Source: an uncultured Aquincola sp.
GTDB lineage: Bacteria > Pseudomonadota > Gammaproteobacteria > Burkholderiales > Burkholderiaceae
Assembly (NCBI GenBank): GCA_937883885.1
Contig: CAKZXL010000329.1
Span: 1-7,001, forward strand
Reading direction: 5' to 3'
Length of the DNA stretch: 7,001 nt
In this document: piece after piece, positions 1-5,078 of the stretch
Position numbering within the stretch: position 1 is the stretch's first letter
Layout: every line of letters begins with the position of its first letter
The notes under the pieces: generated by a model
Database searches by the model: none
What the model saw: the letters and a program-made list of their open reading frames with translations, nothing else
Told to the model about the DNA's origin: nothing
Made by a program: the position numbers and the translations under genes

Positions 1-434
1 GTCCCGGGCCGGCCGACATCCCCTTCGAGCTGGCCGACCTGGCGCCGCCGCACGCCCCCGCGAGCGGGCGTGGCATGGCCCACCTGGTGGAAGGCGCCGC
101 CGCGCTCGACGAAGGCGCGCTGGTCGCCGTGCCGCTGGCGCTGGTGGCCGCCATCGCCCTCCTGCTGGCCGCGGCCCTGGGCTTCGCCGTGTTCGGCCTC
201 TTCGGGATTGACATCCTGCTGGGCGTGGCGGTGGAGATCGCCTTCGCCTCCTTGGGCGGAGCCCTGGCCCTGCGAGCCCGGCGCGAAGGCTGGCTGGCCC
301 ATGTGGTGCGACGCACCGCAGGACCGATGGCCGTGGTGCTGGTGTGCACGGTGATGGCAGGCCTGTTGATCGGCCACTGGCTGCCCGAAGCACGCACGCT
401 GCCCCAAGCCTGGCAGCTGATGCGCGGCCGGTGA
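1..434 (+). CDS. Unrecognised membrane protein, 3' part only
   Basis: The frame is open from base 3 to a TGA at 432-434, giving 143 residues with no stop upstream, so the gene very probably begins before the window. An ATG at 75 could start a 119-residue protein, but no Shine-Dalgarno sequence precedes it. The visible part begins with a Pro/Ala-rich soluble stretch (about residues 1-40). A long hydrophobic segment follows (AVPLALVAAIALLLAAALGF region, about 42-62), then a second weaker one (FGIDILLGVAVEIAFASLGG, about 66-86). A basic stretch (RARREGW, VVRRTAG) precedes a last hydrophobic helix (about 107-125) and a short tail ending MRGR. Alternating helices and basic loops indicate an inner-membrane protein. 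I do not recognise the family and assign no function. It is followed by a 140-base gap and is probably not in an operon with the next gene. Confidence 0.7.
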   Translation, partial: PGPADIPFELADLAPPHAPASGRGMAHLVEGAAALDEGALVAVPLALVAAIALLLAAALGFAVFGLFGIDILLGVAVEIAFASLGGALALRARREGWLAHVVRRTAGPMAVVLVCTVMAGLLIGHWLPEARTLPQAWQLMRGR

Positions 435-455
435 GGCCTGTGGGCCGCGTCCTAC

Positions 456-470
456 AGCCGGCCACCGGCT
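456..470 (+). other. Small perfect hairpin in intergenic DNA
   Basis: AGCCGG, a three-base CCA loop and CCGGCT form a 6-bp GC-rich hairpin 22 bases after the stop of the first gene. No T-run follows, so it is at best a weak or Rho-assisted terminator. It directly abuts the CGTCCTACA 9-mer at 448-456. The rest of 435-574 holds a candidate promoter and two Shine-Dalgarno sequences. Confidence 0.35.
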
Positions 471-515
471 CCACCGACACCCTGGCGGCCCACCCTCTCA
501 TGGGCAGGGCCAAGG

Positions 516-529
516 GCCGGTTCTAAGCT
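516..529 (+). promoter_or_regulatory. Weak candidate promoter for the first DUF1328 gene
   Basis: GGCCG followed by CTAAG around 516-527 resembles the GGCCG-N4-CTAGA found upstream of the second DUF1328 gene and of mrpA. The possible -10 (TAAGCT, 524-529) matches consensus poorly and no good -35 is visible. The call rests on the resemblance to the other two sites and on position about 50 bases before the start codon. Confidence 0.25.
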
Positions 530-544
530 TTGTCCATCAATCAC

Positions 545-565
545 AGGAGGGCGATGCCCCTTTAG
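545..565 (+). promoter_or_regulatory. Three-codon upstream ORF with its own Shine-Dalgarno
   Basis: A perfect AGGAGG (545-550) is followed 3 bases later by ATG CCC CTT TAG (554-565), a complete Met-Pro-Leu-stop mini-ORF. Its stop codon overlaps the Shine-Dalgarno (AGGAG, 564-568) of the DUF1328 gene starting at 575, and the two starts are in the same frame. The 3-base spacing is shorter than usual, so translation of the mini-ORF may be weak. If translated, terminating ribosomes would sit on the next ribosome binding site, allowing coupling or stalling control. The layout is seen directly; function is inferred. Confidence 0.35.
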
Positions 566-574
566 GAGAACCTG

Positions 575-739
575 ATGTTGCACTATGCCGTTGTCTTCTT
601 CGTCATTGCGCTGGTCGCAGCGCTGTTCGGCTTTGGTGGCATTGCGGCCGGTGCCGCGGGCATCGCGAAGATCCTGTTCTTCGTGTTCGTGATCCTGGCC
701 GTGGCCAGCTTCATCATGGGTGCGATCCGAAAGGGTTGA
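575..739 (+). CDS. DUF1328 small membrane protein (paralogue 1)
   Basis: This 54-residue protein, [20 protein letters not shown] at its start, has the typical form of the DUF1328/YtjA family (UPF0391). It has one hydrophobic hairpin or two short helices (about 3-20 and 32-50) linked by a Gly/Ala-rich turn ([13 protein letters not shown], 21-33), and a basic end (IRKG). Family members are small inner-membrane proteins without a defined biochemical role; many are linked to stress conditions. The start is fixed by AGGAG at 564-568, six bases before ATG. It shares 28 of its first 38 residues with the protein at 2580-2762, so the pair arose by duplication. It is too short to stand out by length but its sequence match is clear. 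No terminator follows. The next gene starts 90 bases on and may have its own promoter. Confidence 0.9.
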   Translation: MLHYAVVFFVIALVAALFGFGGIAAGAAGIAKILFFVFVILAVASFIMGAIRKG

Positions 740-763
740 CGCTCCCCGGTCAGCCGTTAACCT
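736..763 (+). promoter_or_regulatory. Candidate sigma-70-like promoter for the DUF883 gene
   Basis: TTGACG at 736-741 matches five of six -35 consensus bases and overlaps the stop codon of the DUF1328 gene. TAACCT at 758-763 is a poor -10 at 16-base spacing, within the AT-richest stretch of this gap (GTTAACCTAATG). Weak evidence, but a promoter is expected because the 90-base gap is long for an operon. Confidence 0.3.
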
Positions 764-829
764 AATGCTGCACCGCGTGCGGTTGGCGGTCGACTCCACT
801 TCCCACAGAACTGAAAGAAAGGATCCACC

Positions 830-1222
830 ATGGTCTCCTCCACGTCTGCAGCCCAGGCCAGCAAGAGCGCGAACGACGTCGCCGATCAGGCAGCCAAGTC
901 TGCCGACAGCGCCATCCGTTCGACCCAACGCATGGCCAACGAGTCGCTGGACCAGCTGTCGGACAAGATCCACGAGCTGCGCGACACCGCCGTGCCGGCG
1001 ATCAACCGGCTGGCCAGCGAAGCCGAGACCCTGGCCCGCCGCGGCCTGGACACCGTGCGTGAGCGCAGCGCCCAGATCCGTGAGCGTGCGGTGCGCGTGT
1101 CCGACAACACCGTCGGCTACATCAAAGACGAGCCGGTCAAGTCGATGCTCATCGCTGCCGCCACCGGCGCCGCGCTGATGGCGCTGGTGTCGCTGCTGAG
1201 CCGCTCTTCGCGCGACGACTGA
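830..1222 (+). CDS. DUF883 family (ElaB/YqjD-like) membrane-anchored protein
   Basis: A 130-residue protein with the DUF883 layout. A Ser/Ala-rich N-terminus comes first (1-25). A long charged helical or coiled-coil region rich in Glu, Arg and Ala follows (about 30-95; e.g. LDQLSDKIHELRDTAVPAI). After IKDEPVKS comes one C-terminal transmembrane helix (about 105-124) and a short charged tail SRSSRDD. The EPVK-hydrophobic junction is the family hallmark. E. coli YqjD and ElaB are C-tail-anchored inner-membrane proteins that bind ribosomes in stationary phase; the same role here is inference. AAGGA at 819-823, six bases before ATG, sets the start. It leads a set with the YqjE-like and unassigned genes downstream, as in E. 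coli yqjD-yqjE-yqjK. A strong hairpin (1239-1269) lies in the 107-base gap that follows, so downstream expression may be separately adjusted. Confidence 0.9.
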   Translation: MVSSTSAAQASKSANDVADQAAKSADSAIRSTQRMANESLDQLSDKIHELRDTAVPAINRLASEAETLARRGLDTVRERSAQIRERAVRVSDNTVGYIKDEPVKSMLIAAATGAALMALVSLLSRSSRDD

Positions 1223-1238
1223 TCGTCAGCGCCCCTTC

Positions 1239-1269
1239 ACGGGCACTGCAGCATGACTGCAGTGCCCGT
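1239..1269 (+). terminator. Strong 13-bp hairpin after the DUF883 gene, no T-run
   Basis: ACGGGCACTGCAG (1239-1251) pairs perfectly with CTGCAGTGCCCGT (1257-1269) around a CATGA loop. It begins 17 bases after the DUF883 stop. The bases after it (CGTCGTTGAG) lack a T-run, so it is not a canonical intrinsic terminator. It could act with Rho, as a 3' end stabiliser, or as an mRNA processing site that makes the DUF883 message more abundant than the downstream genes. Confidence 0.5.
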
Positions 1270-1329
1270 CGTCGTTGAGCCGCCTGGCCCTGGCGCCAGG
1301 CCCCTTCTCCCGGCCTTGACCTCCCCCTC

Positions 1330-1713
1330 ATGTTCCATGCCTTGTTCCGCCTGATCGCATCGCGGCCGCAGCTGCTGGCCGAGCATGCCGAAGGCTATGC
1401 CGACCTCATCGCCCAGGAAGTGCAGGCGGCCAGCGCGCGTTGGAAGCGCAGCCTGATGCTGGGCGCGGTGGGCGGCGTGTCGGCGCTGGTGGCGCTGCTG
1501 ATGCTGGGCACGGCCTTGATGCTGTGGGCCGTGACGCCGGATGCCTCGATGCGGGCGCCCTGGCTGCTGTGGGTGGTGCCCGCGGTGCCGGCGGTGGTGG
1601 CCATCGGCTGCCTGTCTGCACTCTCCGGCCAGGCCAAGGGGGGCGGCTTTGCCAGCCTGCGCGAGCAGCTGGCCGCCGATGCCGCCATGCTGCGTGAAGT
1701 GAGTGCGCCATGA
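1330..1713 (+). CDS. Phage-holin-family / YqjE-like membrane protein
   Basis: A 127-residue protein. An amphipathic N-terminal part (1-40, including ASRPQLLAEHAEGYADLIAQ) precedes two transmembrane helices (about 41-68 and 75-99) separated by a short loop (TPDASMRAP). A cytoplasmic C-terminal helix (FASLREQLAADAAMLREV, 107-124) follows. This is the arrangement of the YqjE/'putative holin superfamily III' proteins (PF07332 type) that follow DUF883 genes in many proteobacteria. Despite the label there is no phage context, and a lytic role is unlikely. No Shine-Dalgarno is visible before ATG 1330 (CCTCCCCCTC), so initiation may be weak. The stop codon overlaps the next start as ATGA (1710-1713), which indicates translational coupling. 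Family assignment rests on topology and neighbourhood. Confidence 0.8.
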   Translation: MFHALFRLIASRPQLLAEHAEGYADLIAQEVQAASARWKRSLMLGAVGGVSALVALLMLGTALMLWAVTPDASMRAPWLLWVVPAVPAVVAIGCLSALSGQAKGGGFASLREQLAADAAMLREVSAP

Positions 1714-2297
1714 CGACCGGCCTGAACACCCCCCCGAGCCCGGACGACACCGCCGCGCTGGACGAGCAGCTGGCGGCCATGGCCGCGGCCGAACGCGCCC
1801 TGATGTCGCCGGCCGAACGCCTGGCGCTGTCGCGGGCCCGCATCCGCGGCTTCCTGGTGGAAGCCGACGGGGGCCGGCGGCGCCGCAAGGCCACGGTGGG
1901 CGATGCGTCATCGCTGCCCGGCATCGATCTGCTGATGGCCAAGCTGCACGAACACCCGATGGCTGCGGCCGTGATGGATGCGGTGAGCAACTGGTGGAAG
2001 AGCCACCCGGTGCATGCCTTCGGCGTGATCGCCGGCTCGGCCTTGCGTGATGCGGCCGGCCCGCTGGTGCGCCGTCATCCGGTGGCCATGGTGGGTGCTG
2101 CGGTGCTGGCCGGCGCGGTGCTCATGCGCATGCGGCCCTGGCGCCTGGTGATCAAGTCGGCCCTGTTCGCCGGCCTGGCCTCGCAGGTGATCTCGCGCGT
2201 GATTGCGGCGGTGCCGATCGACACCGTCATCGGCACCCTGATGAAGTTTGCAGGCGGGCGGCGGGAGGCGCCGAGCGAGGCGACACCGCCGCCCTGA
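1710..2297 (+). CDS. Unassigned membrane protein in the yqjK position
   Basis: A 195-residue protein whose ATG overlaps the preceding TGA, so it is very probably co-translated with the YqjE-like protein. The N-terminal part is soluble and charged (1-65: Ala/Glu-rich helix LDEQLAAMAAAERALMSPAE, then Arg-rich SRARIRG and GGRRRRK). A middle section carries NWWKSHPVHAFG (94-105). Two hydrophobic helices (about 124-140 and 148-169) and a Pro-rich tail follow. HPMAAAVMDA (82-91), HPVHAFGVIAG (99-109) and HPVAMVGAAVLAG (123-135) look like three degenerate copies of an HP-hydrophobic unit. In E. coli the third gene of this cluster is yqjK. This protein sits in that slot but is about twice as long and I cannot see clear homology. 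Inner-membrane location is well supported; function is unknown. Confidence 0.8.
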   Translation: MTTGLNTPPSPDDTAALDEQLAAMAAAERALMSPAERLALSRARIRGFLVEADGGRRRRKATVGDASSLPGIDLLMAKLHEHPMAAAVMDAVSNWWKSHPVHAFGVIAGSALRDAAGPLVRRHPVAMVGAAVLAGAVLMRMRPWRLVIKSALFAGLASQVISRVIAAVPIDTVIGTLMKFAGGRREAPSEATPPP

Positions 2298-2380
2298 CGA
2301 CCCCGACCCCAACGTCCGTCGTTCGAAGTGCATCTCTCCCTCCTCCCTCAGCACTTCGGTCACATGGCGACGGACTTTCC

Positions 2381-2406
2381 AGGCGCGCTTCGGCGCGCTT
2401 TTTTTT
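2381..2406 (+). terminator. Intrinsic terminator of the DUF883/YqjE-like set
   Basis: GCGCGC (2383-2388), a TTCG tetraloop and GCGCGC (2393-2398), extended by G-T and A-T pairs, form an 8-bp stem ending in the very stable C(UUCG)G loop. Eight T residues (2399-2406) follow directly. This is a textbook Rho-independent terminator 84 bases after the stop at 2297. It separates the upstream set from the second DUF1328 gene. Confidence 0.92.
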
Positions 2407-2503
2407 GCCCCCAAGCTCGCGCGCTCGCTGTCTGATTCAAACGTAACCAGACACGGGGTTCCGTCCTACATCGCAAAAGCCCGGCCTCCGATTCGATGCG
2501 GAC

Positions 2504-2520
2504 AGGCCGCCACCTAGAGT
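2504..2520 (+). promoter_or_regulatory. Probable promoter region of the second DUF1328 gene
   Basis: AGGCCGCCACCTAGA (2504-2518) differs at one base from 6505-6519 upstream of mrpA. TAGAGT (2515-2520) would be the -10 (four of six consensus bases). The -35 position (TTCGAT, 2492-2497) is weak, so an activator or an alternative sigma factor is possible. It sits between the terminator at 2406 and the start codon at 2580, where a new promoter is required. A short hairpin (GGTGC-GCTT-GCACC, 2537-2550) would lie in the leader. Confidence 0.45.
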
Positions 2521-2579
2521 TGCTTCATCGGCCAACGGTGCGCTTGCACCACCGGCCCTGGCAACCCAAGGACAGCGCG

Positions 2580-2762
2580 ATGTTGAAGTGGGCCATTATC
2601 TTTGCGGTGATTTCTTTAGTGGCAGGCCTGCTCGGCTTCACGGGCGTGGCTGCTGGCGCAGCAGGCATTGCCAAGATCCTGTTCTTCGTGTTCCTCGTGC
2701 TCTTCGTCGTGGTGCTGGCGCTGGGCCTGATGGGCATCGGCGCTGTCAAGAAGCGCCTTTGA
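2580..2762 (+). CDS. DUF1328 small membrane protein (paralogue 2)
   Basis: A 60-residue protein starting [20 protein letters not shown], with the DUF1328/UPF0391 Gly-Ala turn ([13 protein letters not shown], 21-33), a second helix (34-53) and a basic C-terminus (VKKRL). ATG 2580 is chosen because AAGGA (2568-2572) lies seven bases upstream and because it aligns end to end with the paralogue at 575. A longer in-frame reading from upstream would cover the presumed promoter and lacks support. A 21-base tract encoding KILFFVF is identical in both copies (2673-2693 and 668-688), against a background of synonymous differences elsewhere. This copy uses more A/T at third positions near its start (ATTATC, TCTTTAGTG) than its neighbours. 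It is 40 bases from the ferritin-like gene and likely co-transcribed with it. Confidence 0.92.
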   Translation: MLKWAIIFAVISLVAGLLGFTGVAAGAAGIAKILFFVFLVLFVVVLALGLMGIGAVKKRL

Positions 2763-2802
2763 TCCCCCACCCCGCACCCGTCCCACCCACAAGGCAAGAC
2801 CC

Positions 2803-3351
2803 ATGAACAAAGACCGCGATCCGTCCGCTGCTCCGCAGCTCAAGCTCAACGAAGAAGCCATCGAGGCCGCCAAGCGCAGCCTGGACGAAGGCGCGGTGAC
2901 GCCCAGCTACGGACCCTGGCGCGACCAGATCGTCAAGCTGCTCAACGACGCGCTGGCCACCGAGCTGGTGTGCGTGCTGCGCTACAAGCGCCATCACTTC
3001 ACCGCCAAGGGCATGAACTCGCCGGCGATTGCCGATGAATTCCTGGTGCACGCCAACGAAGAAACCGCCCACAGCGAAAAGCTGGCCGAGCGCATCGTGC
3101 AACTGGGTGGCGAGCCCGACTTTTCGCCGGCCACGCTGCTGCAGCGCAGCCACGCCGACTATGACGAGAGCAAGGACCTCAAGGCGATGGTCCGCGCCAA
3201 CCTCGTCGCCGAACGCGTTGCGGTCGAAACCTACCGCCAGATGATCGACCTCATCGGCGACAAGGACCCGACCACCCGCAGGCTGCTCGAAGACGTGCTG
3301 CGCGATGAAGAAGAGCACGCCGACGAGCTGGCCGACCTGCTGGACCAGTGA
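2803..3351 (+). CDS. Bacterioferritin-like diiron protein
   Basis: A 182-residue four-helix-bundle ferritin-like protein, probably cytoplasmic, that would oxidise and bind iron or detoxify peroxide. Diiron ligands line up with E. coli Bfr: Glu54 (E18), Tyr61 (Y25), Glu87-x-x-His90 (E51/H54), Glu137 (E94) and Glu169-x-x-His172 (E127/H130). LRDEEEHADEL near the C-terminus is a strong family motif. It differs from Bfr in a roughly 36-residue N-terminal extension (KLNEEAIEAAKRSLDEGAVT) and in having Thr88 where Bfr has its heme-ligating Met52. The helix after Glu169 ends early, leaving out most of the Bfr fifth helix. It may therefore be a heme-free member and might not form a standard 24-mer cage; both are inference. 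AAGG at 2791-2794 supports ATG 2803. The BON lipoprotein gene follows after 67 bases. Confidence 0.88.
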   Translation: MNKDRDPSAAPQLKLNEEAIEAAKRSLDEGAVTPSYGPWRDQIVKLLNDALATELVCVLRYKRHHFTAKGMNSPAIADEFLVHANEETAHSEKLAERIVQLGGEPDFSPATLLQRSHADYDESKDLKAMVRANLVAERVAVETYRQMIDLIGDKDPTTRRLLEDVLRDEEEHADELADLLDQ

Positions 3352-3418
3352 CCCTGGCAGGCTGATCCACCCCACCACAACCACCACACCAGACCCGTTG
3401 AAGAGAAGGAGAACCTCC

Positions 3419-3736
3419 ATGCTGAATGTTCGTACCACCCTTGCCGCCGCCATCACCGCCGTTGCCCTGACCACCATGGGCGGCTGTGCCGTCATCCGCG
3501 ACCAGCAGACCGCCGGCGCCTACGTGGACGACGCCGCCATCACCACCGCGGTGAAGGCCAAGTTCGTGGAGAACAAGACGGTGGACGCCGCCGCCATCAG
3601 CGTCGAGACGCTGAACGGCACCGTGCAGCTGTCGGGCTTCGCCAAGAGCGCGACCGAGAAGGCCGCCGCCGAAAGCATCGCCGCCGGCGTCAAGCATGTG
3701 AAGGGCGTGCGCAACTCGATCGTCGTCCGCCCGTAA
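3419..3736 (+). CDS. BON-domain outer-membrane lipoprotein
   Basis: A 105-residue protein with a classic lipoprotein signal: basic start (MLNVR), hydrophobic core (TLAAAITAVALTTM) and lipobox MGGC with Cys23 as the acylated residue. Ala24 follows, so no Asp inner-membrane retention signal is present and Lol sorting to the outer membrane is expected. After a short linker (AVIRDQQTAGAYVDD) comes one BON domain (about 38-105): ITTAVKAKFVENKTV, then SVETLNGTVQLSGF and a closing VKGVRNSIVV. The spacing and the VxLxGxV-like strand fit the OsmY/BON family, although OsmY itself has two domains. BON domains are thought to bind phospholipid or envelope polymers and are often osmotically induced. AAGGAG at 3406-3411 fixes the start. 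Terminator-like hairpins follow at 3755-3814. Confidence 0.93.
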   Translation: MLNVRTTLAAAITAVALTTMGGCAVIRDQQTAGAYVDDAAITTAVKAKFVENKTVDAAAISVETLNGTVQLSGFAKSATEKAAAESIAAGVKHVKGVRNSIVVRP

Positions 3737-3754
3737 GCCGAGACGTCATCCACC

Positions 3755-3779
3755 GCGGGCCTGCCTGATCGCAGCCCGC
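3755..3779 (+). other. Hairpin preceding the 3784-3814 terminator
   Basis: GCGGGCCTGC and GCAGCCCGC form a GC-rich stem with one bulged C around a CTGATC loop. It lies 18 bases after the BON gene stop and 4 bases before the next hairpin. It has no T-run of its own and may strengthen termination or protect the message's 3' end. Confidence 0.5.
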
Positions 3780-3783
3780 CCGG

Positions 3784-3814
3784 GCCCGATGCTCCTGCCG
3801 GACATCGGGCTTTT
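3784..3814 (+). terminator. Intrinsic terminator immediately upstream of the AI-2E gene
   Basis: GCCCGATG (3784-3791) pairs perfectly with CATCGGGC (3803-3810), loop CTCCTGCCGGA, followed by TTTT (3811-3814) and then GTTC. It probably ends the BON lipoprotein message. Its last T is only 12 bases before the ATG at 3827, leaving room for a ribosome binding site but not for a separate promoter after it. Confidence 0.75.
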
Positions 3815-3826
3815 GTTCGAGGTGCC

Positions 3827-5068
3827 ATGCCCCCCAAGATGAAGTCCGCCGACCCGCCGTGGCCCGCGCTGCCGGCGCAGGACCGTGCCACGCCCGCACC
3901 GCAGGCCTACCGACCGCGCGCACGCTCGAGCGTGGCCACGGTGGTGCTGGCGTCGGTGGCCGTGGTGGCCGCGCTGTGGTGGGGCCAGCGCTTCATGATC
4001 CCGGTGGTCACCGGGCTGCTGCTGGCCATGCTGCTGATGCCGGCGGTGGGCGTGCTGGCGCGGCTGCTGCGCCAGCAGGCGGTGGCCGCCGCGGTGGCCC
4101 TGACGCTGTGCCTGGCGGTGCTGGGCGTGGCGGTGGGCGCCTTTGGCGGGCAGCTGGTGCGCATGGGCGAACGGGTGCCCGAGATGATCTCGCTGGCCGC
4201 CCAGCGCGTGGCCGAGATGGAGCCGGCGCAGGACACCTTGTTCAGCCGCGCCCGCCGCGCGCTGCGCGACCTGGACCGTGCGGCCAACCGGGCAATGGGT
4301 GCTTCGCCGCCCGCCCCCGAAGCGGCACCGCGGCCCACCCGCACACGGCCTGCGGCCGCTGCCGCGGCCAGCGTGCCCGAAGCCAGCGCGTCGGCGCCCG
4401 CCTTGTCCGACCGGGCGGCGGCGGCGCTGCAGGAAACCGCGGTCAGCGGATCGGGCGTGGTGCTCGAGTTCGTGGCCGACCTGCTCATCATCTTCTTCAC
4501 CGCCTTCTTCGTGCTGTCGGGCGGGCGCCGCATGCGGCTGCGGCTGGTCGACCTGTGGGGCGACCACCCCGTGGTGCGGCGGCGGGTGGAGATCGCGATG
4601 GTGGAATGCGCCCAGCAGGTGCGGCGCTACATCGTGGTGCTGATGATCACCAACATCCTCACCGGCGTGGCGGTGTGGGTGGCCTTTCTGGCGGCCGGCC
4701 TGCCCGATGCGGGCGGCTGGGGCCTGACGGCCGGGGTGCTGCACATGGTGCCCTACATCGGCATGGCGCTGATGACCGCGCTGGCCGGGGCCGAAGCCTT
4801 CCTGGCCCATGGCACCTGGACGGCGATGATCGGCATGGCCGCCTTCGTGGTGGCGCTGTCCACCATCATCGGCATGCTGGTGACGGCCTGGCTGCAAGGC
4901 CGGGCGGCCAAGATGAACCCGGCGGCGGTGTTCATCGGCATCGTGTTCTGGGGCGCCTTGTGGGGCGTGTGGGGCCTGTTCCTGGGGCCGGTGCTCATCG
5001 CGCTGCTCAAGACGGTGGCCGGCCACACCCGCCGTGGCGTGCGCCTGGCCCATCTGCTCAAGGGATGA
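3827..5068 (+). CDS. AI-2E / PerM-family membrane transporter
   Basis: A 413-residue inner-membrane protein of the AI-2E transporter family (PF01594; E. coli PerM, YdiK, TqsA). A Pro-rich cytoplasmic N-terminus (1-33) precedes helices at about 36-53, 56-78 and 88-110. A large extramembrane region (111-207) follows, then helices at about 210-231, 267-290, 297-320, 333-355 and 366-396. Family signatures are VLHMVPYIGMAL (304-315) and MNPAAVFIGIVFWGALWGVW (363-382). A low-complexity Ala/Pro/Ser insertion (about 158-192) sits in the soluble region between Arg-rich helix and the next membrane segment. Members have been linked to autoinducer-2 or sodium/lithium-proton exchange, so the substrate here is undetermined. 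GAGGTG at 3819-3824 is a close-spaced ribosome binding site for ATG 3827; Met5 (3839) is an alternative. The BrkB-family gene follows after 10 bases, almost surely co-transcribed. Confidence 0.92.
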   Translation: MPPKMKSADPPWPALPAQDRATPAPQAYRPRARSSVATVVLASVAVVAALWWGQRFMIPVVTGLLLAMLLMPAVGVLARLLRQQAVAAAVALTLCLAVLGVAVGAFGGQLVRMGERVPEMISLAAQRVAEMEPAQDTLFSRARRALRDLDRAANRAMGASPPAPEAAPRPTRTRPAAAAAASVPEASASAPALSDRAAAALQETAVSGSGVVLEFVADLLIIFFTAFFVLSGGRRMRLRLVDLWGDHPVVRRRVEIAMVECAQQVRRYIVVLMITNILTGVAVWVAFLAAGLPDAGGWGLTAGVLHMVPYIGMALMTALAGAEAFLAHGTWTAMIGMAAFVVALSTIIGMLVTAWLQGRAAKMNPAAVFIGIVFWGALWGVWGLFLGPVLIALLKTVAGHTRRGVRLAHLLKG

Positions 5069-5078
5069 CACTCACTGC

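Noticed and set aside
452..973. Minus-strand open frame of 173 codons opposite the first DUF1328 and DUF883 genes
   Set aside because: It runs antisense through two well-recognised genes, has low-complexity Arg/Gly/His composition typical of GC-rich antisense frames and no ribosome binding site.
1330..1713. Phage remnant suggested by the holin-family protein
   Set aside because: No endolysin, capsid, integrase or attachment site is nearby; YqjE-type proteins beside DUF883 genes are ordinary chromosomal genes.
2746..3495. Minus-strand frame of 249 codons opposite the ferritin-like gene
   Set aside because: It is antisense to a protein with all diiron ligands in place; the hydrophobic look arises from complementing charged helix codons.
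3746..5071. Minus-strand open frame of 441 codons opposite the AI-2E gene
   Set aside because: Its His/Gln/Arg/Gly-rich product is the usual mirror of a GC-rich membrane-protein gene; the plus strand has clear family motifs.
5034..5078. GTG start at 5034 for the BrkB-family gene
   Set aside because: It would add 15 residues (VACAWPICSRDDTHC) unlike the family and overlap the AI-2E gene; ATG 5079 gives the typical N-terminus.
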